18,413 nt of DNA from Paraglomus occultum (taxonomy: Eukaryota > Glomeromycota > Glomeromycetes > Paraglomerales > Paraglomeraceae), in assembly GCA_910592205.1 (NCBI GenBank), contig CAJVPJ010000714.1, positions 1 through 18,413 on the forward strand, written 5' to 3'. The first letter of the stretch is position 1. Each line of letters begins with the position of its first letter. Both the position numbers and the translations under genes were made by a program. Of this stretch, positions 1 to 9,826 are shown in pieces. The notes under the pieces were generated by a model that was given only the letters and a program-made list of their open reading frames with translations, ran no database searches and was not told where the DNA came from.

Positions 1-83
1 CCGCAGCCATTGTAGATCGTTCGTACCACAGAGCGGAAATCACGGAAGATTATTATCGATATCCGTCGGATCTGACAATTTAA
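1..83 (+). CDS. possible 3' end of a gene cut by the window edge
   Basis: From base 3 the + strand reads 26 sense codons ending in TAA at 81-83. The peptide is rich in charged and aromatic residues (it ends YRYPSDLTI) and looks more like protein than the flanking AT-rich DNA. GC content falls sharply just after the stop, as at the end of a gene. The family cannot be recognised from so short a piece. Frame 2 of the + strand and one minus-strand frame are also open here, so strand and frame are not secure. Confidence 0.35.
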   Translation, partial: AAIVDRSYHRAEITEDYYRYPSDLTI

Positions 84-750
84 TTATAATGTTCTGCATG
101 AATAAAATAACATACCAGATGGCAAAAATAAAAATATTATTTTAAAATTATTTTTACTTTTTCTAAAGTTTGACAACTGAAAAGAAAACAAATTCTTGCT
201 AATTAGTTATCTATATTAATATCTAGAATGATCTTATACTTAGGATTTTTTTTTATTAGAAGTGAGACTATCTTTCTTATTATTAATAAGGACAAAGAAT
301 GTACCTCTTTTTCGCCTTAAAGACATTGAACACATTGGTCATAAATTGTTGAGAACATTTTTTGGAGTAATAAATCTCACTTGTATAAAAAATTGCAGTA
401 ACAGTTGGGTGTCATTGTGGTCAGAAAAAGTTTAGCATTTTTCTATAAACAGAGCTGTTTATAGGACATGCCGTAGCAAAATAAATGTTCTGTTATGTGA
501 CAATGAGAGATTATTGTGGGCCGAAAGTTAACTAACTTTATCACACTTATACATAATTTGTCTAATACCACGCCAAACGTGACGGCACTAATATCAAGAT
601 GAATAAGTCAAGTCATAACATGATATACGCCTAGCTAAGTAGTACATAAAGGCAATTTTATATAGCAGAAGTTAGTTCAATCGAAGTACTCCAATAAGTT
701 GTTTCAATTGGATCGAATAAATCTGCTTTGTTATTAGAAAAAGTTTGTAT

Positions 751-1038
751 TTCGACTGAATACACCGTATGATTATGAACTTGAAACAGTTCATCCGTCT
801 ATCAAACAACAGTTAAAAGAATGTGATGCTGCGTAACCGTATCACAGAGCTAATTGTATCACCTCTATCCCATTATTGCTATGTATTAAAGGAGAAATAT
901 TTATTGTCACGGATGATGCTGAAATCCGCTGATAATGAGCTGCTTAATAAAGATACTCGATCGGGCAGCTCAACGCAGATATGCTCGACCTTTAAAATGT
1001 TCTCTACTTTGTCGAGTCTATTTGTTATTGATATTTGA
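751..1038 (+). pseudogene. possible decayed coding remnant
   Basis: Short open segments in different + frames follow each other. One runs about 766-837 with a protein-like composition (PYDYELETVHPSIKQQLKE) and ends at a TAA. Another, in a second frame, runs from 823 to the TGA at 1036-1038. No splice sites join them convincingly and no domain is recognisable. It could be a decayed gene or transposon fragment, or chance open frames. Confidence is low. Confidence 0.2.
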
Positions 1039-1345
1039 TGACTTTTACTTTTATTTAATTTGTAAGATCATTGCAATCGTTATATTTAGAAGTTTAAATG
1101 GTGACGAAAAGTTAACTGTGGCGTTGGGTTAAACGTTAAACCTCATTTTTGAATGAAAAATTGCTTTTTTCGGTGACGGCAGATTCTGGGGGTGTTTATG
1201 TTTATGTGGCGTTTGACTACTTTGGGTAGAGGTTTTTACATGTTTTACAATTCATTGATGTGAGGTTGCTTTTCTTTATTTAGTGCGATGTATGCCACTG
1301 TGAGCCATACATGAATCTTCGTCGTACAAGTTCCATCTCTGCTGG

Positions 1346-1352
1346 TATAAAA
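1346..1352 (+). promoter_or_regulatory. TATA-like box upstream of the zinc-binding gene
   Basis: TATAAAA lies in a short GC-richer patch about 320 nt before the ATG at 1672. The distance would imply a long or spliced 5' UTR. The match is by sequence only. Confidence 0.3.
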
Positions 1353-1671
1353 CGAAAGGGAGACTAGAAGGAGTGAGTATATTGACTAGTAAATTGAACT
1401 TTTCGAACTTTCATAATCATTTATTATATGAAATTTACCGACGATTGGTGAGAGAATGTAGTTTTTTTTTTCCCATTGCACAAGTTAATCCGTGATTCAC
1501 CTTCATACTGCATCATTATATACAGGTAAAAATATACCCCTTGATTCCCACGTCGAGAAATTAGAGATTGTTCGTTCTATCACATCTTGTTTAAATCGAC
1601 GAAACAACAAGTAATACTCAGTCGGCGTGTCCGCATATTATTGCTCTTACCATTGCGACGCTTGAATACAA

Positions 1672-2476
1672 ATGACTACCGCATACAGCAACCGTGCTCA
1701 GACAATTTTCCAGCGTTCTATGGATCCTATCCACTATAATGCTAACAATTGCACAGAGCAATCATATAGAAGGCAAGCTAACCAATTTTTGAAGACGAAC
1801 AACATTATTAACAAAGATGAGAACGATAGCGGATCGATAGTTGGTAAGCTGCTTGAACGAACAAGAAAATGCACTAGATGATGTGATTGAGGGATATTTG
1901 TTCCATTTATTGTTTATAGCAAGTTGTTGGTGCAGTCACCTGTGCATGGGCAATGTGCTTGGTATGTATATGCTCTTGTGTATGCGAATCGTTAGTCTTG
2001 TTATTATTGTTCTTATTATCTCACGAATTTCTCTGATGATGTAGACAATGAAACGACATCAAGTTCGCATCGCAAACCTGGATGCGACCATGGAGCTGGT
2101 AAATAATCGTTGCGGTTTCGATCCTTTGCGTGTTTGTTTTAGCTCAAAATATAAATCAGGCTTTTGATTCTCTTACCAGATTATCAAAGACATGTGTCTA
2201 GTAAATCTATTAAATGTACCGTCTGTCAAAACATCCATGGAGATCCAGCTGATGTAACGCCGTTTGGAATTAGTGAGGATGGTGAGTTAACGCAGGAATT
2301 TATTGATAAACCGTTGAACCGGCATTCTCATTTGAAACGCGTATCATTTTGTAGAATGTCGTCGTCGCTATCTGTTTGGTACTTGCAACGGATGTCATCG
2401 AGGGAGAACCGATTATCAGTATTGTCATCGATGTCATATGGAGGATGTCGAAAGATTGTTTAGCGATGAGGATTGA
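1672..2476 (+). CDS. small Cys/His-rich, probable zinc-binding protein (five exons, 163 aa)
   Basis: Exons are 1672-1843, 1920-1961, 2045-2098, 2180-2281 and 2355-2476. Introns of 76, 83, 81 and 73 nt all have GT-AG ends, and the 492-nt CDS is in frame throughout. Residues 1-57 are polar, rich in Asn and Gln, and probably disordered. The C-terminal half carries a dense set of metal ligands: C102-x2-C105, C125-x8-C134-x2-C137-H138 and C147-x2-C150-H151, with C85 and H87 just upstream. CxxC and CxxCH pairs of this kind are typical of zinc ribbons or treble-clef fingers, so structural zinc binding is a fair inference. The protein ends in an acidic tail (LFSDED). I recognise no named family, and a role in protein or nucleic-acid binding would be a guess. 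The start is the first ATG of the open frame. Exon 2 (14 codons) could be skipped without loss of frame. Confidence 0.7.
1920..1961 (+). other. 42-nt candidate cassette exon in the zinc-binding gene
   Basis: This segment is bounded by TTTATAG and GTATGT and is exactly 14 codons. It encodes a Cys-rich insert (ASCWCSHLCMGNVL). Joining 1843 directly to 2045 also keeps the frame and makes an Asp codon at the junction. Retention gives introns of 76 and 83 nt, which match the other introns here. Skipping leaves one 201-nt intron, longer than most. I favour retention, but both forms may be made. Confidence 0.5.
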
Positions 2477-3013
2477 TCGCATATTCGGATCTTTCATTAA
2501 AATCATGCTTTATGTAATATAAACGTTGAACGGTATTTATATATATAATAAATAGAATAATACAGATGATTCATCACGATGGTGGTCTATGACATTCTGG
2601 TAATCTTACACTCGCACATGCGACACAAGGCTGCCCAAGACTCTTTTATTTCAAAATAAAACTGTGCTTATTATCTTACAGATGAATTCGACATGTCACA
2701 GCACTATTGGGATCTTTTTGCACTCAATCACTTGAGCCGTGTGACGGCGCGAAGTGAACCAGGGGGAGGGCGAAAATATCCTTAGTATTGTTTAAGCGGA
2801 AGGGCTTGAGTTTTATTCTTCTTTCGGAATAGTTGAACTCATCTGGTGATCTTCAGCCATGAGCTAATATTATTCGACTAATACTAAAACATAACGAACG
2901 CCCCCTTTTTCCGTCATCTAGAATGATCTGCTATTGGTGGATTAATAGTTTCATGTGAATTTATTAAATACGCTTATTACGGGGGGGATGTTTGCATTAA
3001 GTTTTTCTCTACA
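2477..3013. other. intergenic spacer between the zinc-binding and aldehyde dehydrogenase genes
   Basis: It contains an AATAAA at 2547-2552, about 70 nt after the stop at 2476, a plausible poly(A) signal. A G/C-rich patch at about 2735-2775 and a G7 run near 2981-2987 lie in the likely promoter of the next gene. I see no coding sequence. Confidence 0.5.
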
Positions 3014-5556
3014 ATGGATAACCTTTTCGATATCAATGTCAACCTAATTGTTATTGTCGCATCGATTAGTACGGTTACGATCACGATTGCAAGTTATGTA
3101 GCGTTAAGATTAATGCTGGAAAAGCCGCCTGCACGATTTCATGTTCAAGTACCATCTGGTAACCCAGAAATTTTTAGAAACCAATCATTTTGCAACAATC
3201 GCGCGATAATTGTCTTTTGTACTAATTTATTGATCGAAAAACCGATCTGAACAGAAGCAAAACCAGACTGGAAAGCAACCAGAACCGTCTCTAATCCTTC
3301 GATCAGGGTATATTGCAATTCGCAAGACCTGTTTCACAATTGACATTATGCAAAAAACTTTAACAAATCATTAAAATGCGCACGTTTCGTCAGGATCCCA
3401 ATGATCCCACAGTTATAATTTGTTACGATCCGGCAACTGGAAAATACTTGTCCACCGTTAAAGCTCATACCGCAATCGATGTTACCGAAGCACTTTTACG
3501 AGCGCGAACTGCACAGAAATCGTGGGGACAGACGTCGTTTGCTGAGCGGAAAAGAGTATTAAACAGTCTATTGAACTATGTTATTGAGCATCAGGAAGAA
3601 ATATGTTGGGTAACGTGTAGAGACAGTGGCAAGACCAGTAAGTGTGTTACAATTGACATTGCTATCGTGTTGTATGAAATAGGATTGGATTGCTCAAATG
3701 AAATGGTATTCCGGTTTAGTGGTCGATGCGATGCTTGGTGAAATTTTGTCAACATGCGAGCGTATTCGATGGACCATAAAGAATGGTGAAAAGGCACTTG
3801 CAACCGAATTCTTTGAGCCTGGGCCATTACTTCCATACAAGATTGCTAAAGTCGAATATCAACCTCTCGGCGTCGTTGCAGCTTTGGTCTCTTGGAATTA
3901 TCCGTAAGCATATATGAAAACGGCCATGCCAGCATGTAGTACACTCGTTGAATGCAATCATTTGTTTTCTTTTCAGATTCCACAATTTGTTTGGCCAAAT
4001 AATCAGTGCGCTCTTTGCTGGTAATGGAATATTAGTGAAAGCATCTGAACAAGGTTTGCGTTACCAAATGATTGTTTGTGAAAAATGAGCAAAATCGGTA
4101 CGAGATAAACTGAGACGTTTTATAATCGATTTAGTCGCTTGGTCTGTAGACTACTTTAGTAGGATTATGAAAACGTGTTTAAAGGCGTGTGGTCATGATC
4201 CAGAGATTGTTCAATTTCTGTGCGGCTATGCAGACTGTGGTGAAGCGATTGTTCGCAGCGGCGTTGATGGCATCACGTTTGTCGGGTAAAGTTGCATTGT
4301 AATTCGAAATCATTACGAAATGCAGACGATTTTACTCAACTTTCGGCATTAGTTCTCCTCAGGTAGGGAAACAAGTGATGAAAGCGGCCTCTGATACGCT
4401 CACACCATGTATTCTTGAACTCGGCGGGAAGGACGCGGCCATATTAAGAGAGGATGCAAACTTGGATCAGGCTATTCCTATTATAATGCGTGGTACCTTT
4501 CAAAATACAGGACAGAACTGTGTTGGAATAGAACGAGTGTTGGTGCACGAGAAATTATATGATGAGTTTGTGAGGAGAGTTAAAGAAAAGATGACTACTG
4601 ACGAGTTACGGGTTGGATGTTCGCTTGAAGAGGGAGAAGGAAAAATTGATGTTGGAGCCCTCACCATGAGTGGACAGGTACGAGTTTAATGACAATTGGT
4701 TTATTTATTTGTTTGTTTGTGTGTTTGTTTGTTTGTTGTGTGAATATATGTGTGCGCGGGAGAGTTTGTGAGTGTATGGATATCATTGTTATGTATGTTA
4801 CAATTTAATGAATTCCGCATATCGTCAGGCCTCCCGTTTAGAAAATTTAATCAAAGACTCGGTCTCTCAAGGCGCAAAACTAGTTGTTGGAGGCAAATCA
4901 TACATACATCCGATTTACCCTTCAGGACAATACTTTACTCCAACTCTCCTCGTTGATGTGACTCCGTCTATGCCAATTTCTCAGCATGAAGTTTTTGCAC
5001 CGATAATGACGGTAATGAAATTTCAAACTGATGAAGAAGCCATCGAGATGTGCAACGGCTGTCCATACGGACTTGGTAATTCCGTATTTACTCAAGATCA
5101 GGCAAAGGGAAACGAGATGGCCAAACGATTGAAAAGCGGAATGGTGAATGTAAATGATTTTGCAGTCTCGTATATATGTAATCTACCATTTGGTGGAGTT
5201 GGTATTTCTGGATTTGGAAGGTAAGAAGAAGAAGAATGGAATGGAATGGAATGAACGGGTGCTTCTTGAAATGCTTTTAATCTTGTTGCGGTTTTCGTTC
5301 GCTACAATCTATTCATTTTTATTAATGCAGATTTGGCGGGAGAGAGGGACTTCGTGCTTTGTGTCTCGCTAAATCGGTCACTATGGATCGATTCCCGTCG
5401 CTAGTCAAGACCACCATACCAACCGTCGTTGACTATCCAATGCATGCAAGGGGAACAACGTTTGTCGAGAATTTGGTGCGAGTTGTTTATAAAAACGACA
5501 TGCTCGAACGTATAAAGGGAGGATTAGCATTGGTCAGAGAATTAATGAGTCGTTGA
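3014..5556 (+). CDS. MSC7: Msc7-type membrane-anchored aldehyde dehydrogenase (nine exons, 598 aa)
   Basis: Predicted NAD(P)+-dependent oxidation of an aldehyde to a carboxylic acid; the substrate is unknown. Exons are 3014-3158, 3255-3307, 3394-3637, 3720-3903, 3977-4053, 4135-4285, 4353-4677, 4829-5220 and 5331-5556. The 1797-nt CDS is in phase at every join. A hydrophobic helix (about residues 9-33) precedes the catalytic domain and should anchor it in a membrane, as in fungal Msc7 relatives, which are thought to be ER proteins. Catalytic features are intact: WNYPFHN with oxyanion-hole Asn207, KASEQ in the cofactor site, ELGGKD with general base Glu307, NTGQNC with nucleophile Cys341, then PYGLG and LPFGGVG. 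The K-P-x-W segment made by exon 2 and the C-terminal region after the catalytic domain resemble Msc7 more than soluble dehydrogenases. Length is near the 644 aa of yeast Msc7. Two sites are unusual: the intron 5 donor is GTTTGC, and intron 6 uses a TTAG acceptor 10 nt before a CAG. The family call is strong; orthology to yeast MSC7 is inferred from remembered motifs. Confidence 0.94.
4692..4737 (+). repeat. TTTG-type microsatellite inside intron 7 of the dehydrogenase gene
   Basis: The intron at 4678-4828 contains repeated TTTG/TTTA units with one GTGTG interruption, followed by a TG-rich stretch. The repeat accounts for much of the length of this 151-nt intron, against 67-110 nt for the others in the gene. 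Confidence 0.8.
5223..5254 (+). repeat. short AAG and GGAAT tandem repeats in intron 8 of the dehydrogenase gene
   Basis: Directly after the GTAAG donor there are four AAG-type units and then about three GGAAT units. They sit wholly inside the 110-nt intron (5221-5330). Confidence 0.75.
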
Positions 5557-6317
5557 ATTGGTTGGGCATTCGAAAAATAATTAAGGGACATAATTAAATA
5601 ATTCTAAAAATACACAAATTTACAGTTTAGGAATATCAGAAGTCCATATTCGAACTATGTTTCTTCGTATGGTAGTACAAAGTTGGCAGTCTTTGTAATA
5701 AATTCTCACCAAGGCGGCTGATAAACGCCCACATAAAACTTAAAGTCTTAGTTCGATATGACACGCTGATCTTCTTATTTATACCATTTATAGGGGTACC
5801 CCCATTTATAGACATATGATTTATTATGTCAGTCAAGATTGCCTAAATTGGTTGTGAAACAGAACCCTTGTTATAAGTAACGCAGATCAAGGATCCTGAA
5901 CACGAAACCATGCATGTGTGAGCGGGGCATAGAGTACCCGGTAAGGCAATTCCCTCACATCCTCTTGCCTGCTTGAGATATTAGTTAGGAGAGTGAGAAC
6001 TGAGGGGAACGCTAAGAGACATAGCAGAGAAAAACGGGTGAAAAAATAACATAAACAAGCAAGCAAGCGTGGGCAAAGACAATAAAAAACACATGATATA
6101 ATTGATTAGATCAAGAATATTTGTTAAGAAAACTTGTGTTTCAGGTCAGTCATCGTAATATACCCGTCAAATATACTTGGCAGTCGCTAGCAAACACTCG
6201 AACATTACTGAATACATTCCCACAGGTACGTTCAAGATTGGTTTGAAGACGTAAAGTCGAGCATGAACTGAATCCTGGGTATCTATTAGTTAGTTTTGCT
6301 ATTATTCATATACGCAG
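5557..6317. other. intergenic spacer with promoter of the 509-aa gene
   Basis: It holds the 3' end of the dehydrogenase gene, a short palindrome flanked by direct repeats (5784-5811) and a GA-rich patch near 5980-6040. That patch includes AGGGG at 6003-6007, which equals the core of the fungal stress-response element. CAG sites shortly before 6318 could belong to a 5' UTR intron. A 66-codon minus-strand frame (5636-5836) overlaps the palindrome and has no recognisable domain. Confidence 0.45.
5784..5811. repeat. palindrome GGGGTACCCC flanked by 10-bp direct repeats
   Basis: The perfect palindrome at 5793-5802 overlaps the ends of two identical copies of CCATTTATAG, at 5784-5793 and 5802-5811. 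It lies between two convincing genes and has no assigned role. Confidence 0.8.
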
Positions 6318-8165
6318 ATGGAAAATGATGGAAACGCCACGAGCGCTGGCAACACATCTACAGAGTTAAATTCAAGATACGCCAACGGACATCATCGGAG
6401 AAGCAGAGTCCCGACACCCTTAAAACATCAAGGTAAAGCCTCGATATTGAAACTATTAATACTCTTTCTTCCCCCAGCACCTTGTCTTGGGTTACATTCC
6501 CTCATGATTATTCAATAACCTCGTCCCCATGTCGGTTTCCCTGTTTCGGATATTTCAACGTTCAGATGGACCTCTTGAATCACGCAAACTAGCCAATAAA
6601 GACGTCAAAGATTTCAAACGACAACAACCTTCCAAAAACACCAGACGATCAGCACAGAAAATTCCGGGCCCCAAATCACCCGCGCCATGCCCACCTCTTC
6701 GAGTTCTTCAGATGGCCCAGGCATGGGACGGTACCGGCCCACATCCATTTCCGTCAGGTAGTTCTCGCGAGCGACTCTTTCGAGCTGCAAATGATTTTAC
6801 TCAAGGAATGGTGATTGCTCGTAGAATATTTACTAGAATAGTTAATGAGTCAGGATCTGTTTCCTTGAACGTGAGTACGGGAGGATTGGCCAAGATTACT
6901 TCTGCTCTGCTATGCGATAAGCGATCGTTTTACTTTGGTTCATGGGATGATGCAAAGAATTTAGCAAAGGCTATTCAAGGAGATACTATGATGAAGGGCG
7001 CGATAGGAATGTCTGTGCCCGTTGATGAAGCAATAAGGATTATGAAAAAGATGCTGATTCGTGAAGGCTGGAATGTTGTAAAAGTTGTGTTTGAAGCTAC
7101 CGTAATGGCTTCGATTACACTTGGTAAGAACGTCAAACATGTTTTTCCGTTTCGAAGAAACCCCCTCCTCAAATAACGTTTCATGTGACAACATGTACCT
7201 ATGGTTTCTATTTTTCGGATAGGTTATCTTAAAGTCTGGCATGACTGCAAAAGAGGCCAAGAAACGCTAAACGGCATAGCTCTAATCCGTCGTGCACTTT
7301 CTTTGATAAAGTATGGCTGGCTCCAACTCGATCCGCACGAAAAGAACTATCGCGTTCGTGGCAACACATTCAAACCAAGCTTTGAACGCTCATGCCGTGT
7401 ATTGCTTGTTGATGCCATCCTTTGCGGTTATAGCAACTCATTGGATAATACGCTCTTTCCCCTAACGGATGCATTGGCTGAAGCAGAAAAGATTCTAGAA
7501 AATTGCCAAAACGCGTGCAACAATGAAGTGTTGAGCGAAGGATTTCAAATGTCCGCTTATTACAAAGCCCATTTGGCTGCTGCTTATCGGACTAAAGCTA
7601 TTGTCGCTTACCACAAAGCAAACGAGGCAAAGATTGATGAGGAAGAGAGAATAATATTGTTCGATGTGGCAATTCAAAATTATGCTCTTGCCGCACAATA
7701 CTTACCGTGCGATGATCTTGATAAAGCCATGCACTTGTGGGTTATATCGTGAGTGAATCGATTACGTAGTGTTTTTTTAGGGAAAGAGTGGAACTATATA
7801 ACGTAGGCTAATCACTATTTTCCTTGTTCTACAGAGAATCGCTATTCAAACGCGGTGGTACAACTATTATTGAAATCAAGCGGATAGTCGAAGAGGCTAT
7901 CGCCTGTGAGAAAGCTGCGTCTTCTGTCTTTGGAGACTTGGGTGTCTATACACCTAAACTGTACACGATGCGTTGCTTCAAAAATATAATAACACAAGGT
8001 CAGTCATGCAACGATGATACAATTCTCCCGTCCAACTGGGATGAGCCTAATTGGTTAGAAGACAAGGATTTCGGACGATTTGTTATAAAAGCTCTTGACG
8101 AGTATAAAAAGGACAAGGAAGAAACTACGAAACGAGCAAGACTATTTGCCGCAATTCATATCTGA
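6318..8165 (+). CDS. helix-rich protein of unknown function (four exons, 509 aa)
   Basis: Exons are 6318-6432, 6566-7123, 7223-7748 and 7835-8165. Introns of 133, 99 and 86 nt have GT-AG ends, and the 1530-nt CDS is in phase. Residues 1 to about 75 are basic, rich in Pro, Ser and Lys, and probably disordered. From about residue 90 to the C-terminus the sequence looks mostly alpha-helical, with Ala- and Leu-rich amphipathic stretches, as in TPR-like repeat proteins. A GTGPHPFPSGSSRERLF segment opens this part, and RSFYFGSWDDAKNLAKA follows. No catalytic motif, signal peptide or membrane helix is visible, so a soluble scaffold or adaptor is the mildest inference. The start is the first ATG of the frame, soon after a CAG site; a short upstream exon cannot be excluded. 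I do not recognise the family. Confidence 0.85.
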
Positions 8166-9826
8166 ATGCGCTACTGGGGGGAAGGGGGGTCACACCTCGT
8201 TATATTTTGCAAGACATGCATCAATTGAATCCATGAGCGTTGAAACACTGCCGAGCTTTAGTTTCTGCTTTTTTCGCTCTTCAAACAGGATATTTCCTTG
8301 ATTTCTCATTAGGCATTGTGCGAAAAAGATAAGATGTTATGAATTTAAATGTGTATATTTTTTTCACATGCTCAACTTCCGCGACCGGGCAGTCGTAGAG
8401 GAAAAGCTGGGCTTTGATGCCCAAGATGTGTGTGTGTAAATATATATGTGTGTTCTTAGCAAAAAAAGTATTTAAATTCTATTCGTTAAACAGTTGTGTG
8501 TAGCCTTTCACGAACGAAGAAATAAAAAGGCGAGTAACTAAAAGGAAATTTCATACTAATATAATCATGCAGATTTTAAGATCCCATACATCAATTACAA
8601 GGTAATAATTACAACATGTTTGAGGCCAGGCATTTTCAAAACACTCTCTACAAGATTTACCCATGGGGATATTCAAAAAAGGCAGTATCGTTGCTTTTCC
8701 AGTATTATTATTATTTTAATTACTCTGATCATCCAATTACATTCAGTTCAAGTCTTTCAGTCATGTGATTTAACAGTGGGAATTCTTCACGTGATTGAAT
8801 CGAAACTGTGAGGATAATAACAGTGACTCTAGCATGTATACATTAATCTTGATCTCGTATTGGACAACTAATGATACTCGATTCGATTAATTTCCCCAAG
8901 GGCATGTTTTCTACAAATATGTGCCACAGATGAAACAACAAGCAGGTCATGAGACTGAAATGCAATGCATTTAAGAGTTTTTCCTTGATAGATGACATTA
9001 GCCAAAATTACACAAAAATACTGTATCCAGAAACGTTTTTGATTGATCGTTTCAATGGATTAGTACATGTGCCTTGTCTAACTCTACGTTGCGGAAGAAT
9101 CACTGGGAATGTCAACTAATATTGGGAGAGAGTGAATACGCACAATAATAATGCTCCAATTTGTACCCATGACTTTGGGGAGTAAAAAAGTTTATTGCGT
9201 CACAATACTGTGAAAATGATATAAGAATGACATAGTTGTATTGACGTAATAGAAATTTGCAGGGTTCCAGGGTTTCGGCGTTGAGTAATATTAAAATATG
9301 AACAATTCTTAATTGTGCCACAAGAAAAATTTGTGTTTCTGTGACCATTGTCATGAACGCCACTATGATATTAGCAATATTATCTAAAGAGTCGGTTTTA
9401 ACTCATTTTGACTATTGAGATGCAGACACAAAACTTGTGGCGTTTGCCCTTTAACTCTGTGACATCTTTATTGCGGTATGCTCTAACTATCTATTCTTAG
9501 GAACCGATACAAGAAATATTAAAGTTACTACAATTTACCGAGATGTTGATTTATTATAGTTAAAATTTGTAAACGTTATGCTAAGAAATGCAATAATTTT
9601 CGTAGGAATATTTTTTTAAGATTATTTTCGCAAATAAGTCAATAATGTTAAAAAGCAACTCTTTACTCTATAGACATATATATTAGCTTTATGTTATTTA
9701 AAATTGTCCCGATCGTAATGTTTACAAAGGCAAGTCTTAAAAATACTATATTCACTCCACTCATAAAACATACTGTATATGAATAAACCTTGCCTAATGC
9801 ACATTACCTACTTTTTAAAAACCAAA
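8166..9826. other. convergent intergenic region (3' sides of two genes)
   Basis: About 1.66 kb separates the stop of the 509-aa gene (+) from the stop of the 534-aa gene (-). It contains a double G6 tract at 8176-8189, a TG/TA simple repeat at about 8427-8452 and an AATAAA near 8521 that could end the + transcript. The rest is AT-rich. A 63-codon + frame (8620-8811) and an 83-codon minus frame (9112-9363) are present, but neither has a recognisable domain or splice context. Confidence 0.5.
8427..8452. repeat. TG/TA dinucleotide microsatellite
   Basis: A run of TG units passes into AAATATATA and back to TGTGTG, in the presumed 3' UTR of the 509-aa gene. Confidence 0.7.

Larger units (their letters stand above)
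84..1671. other. AT-rich intergenic region upstream of the zinc-binding gene
   Basis: This stretch holds many stops in all frames. It has a possible coding remnant at about 751-1038 (listed separately) and a TATA-like box at 1346-1352. Nothing else stands out beyond A/T runs and one T9 run near 1461-1470. The last 300 bases before the ATG at 1672 may contain a spliced 5' UTR, since GTGAGT (1373) and several CAG sites are present, but this cannot be settled from sequence alone. Confidence 0.5.

Noticed and set aside
2300-2506. A 68-codon minus-strand frame.
   Set aside because: It is antisense to the last exon of the zinc-binding gene, whose Cys/His spacing is convincing on +.
5636-5836. A 66-codon minus-strand frame between the dehydrogenase and 509-aa genes.
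   Set aside because: It runs through the palindrome and direct repeats, has no domain and no splice partner, and is short enough to arise by chance.
6961-7260. Two minus-strand frames of 69 and 99 codons.
   Set aside because: They are antisense to exons 2 and 3 of the 509-aa gene and have no recognisable domain.
9112-9363. An 83-codon minus-strand frame with hydrophobic segments.
   Set aside because: There is no recognisable family, no supporting splice sites and no compositional change at its ends.
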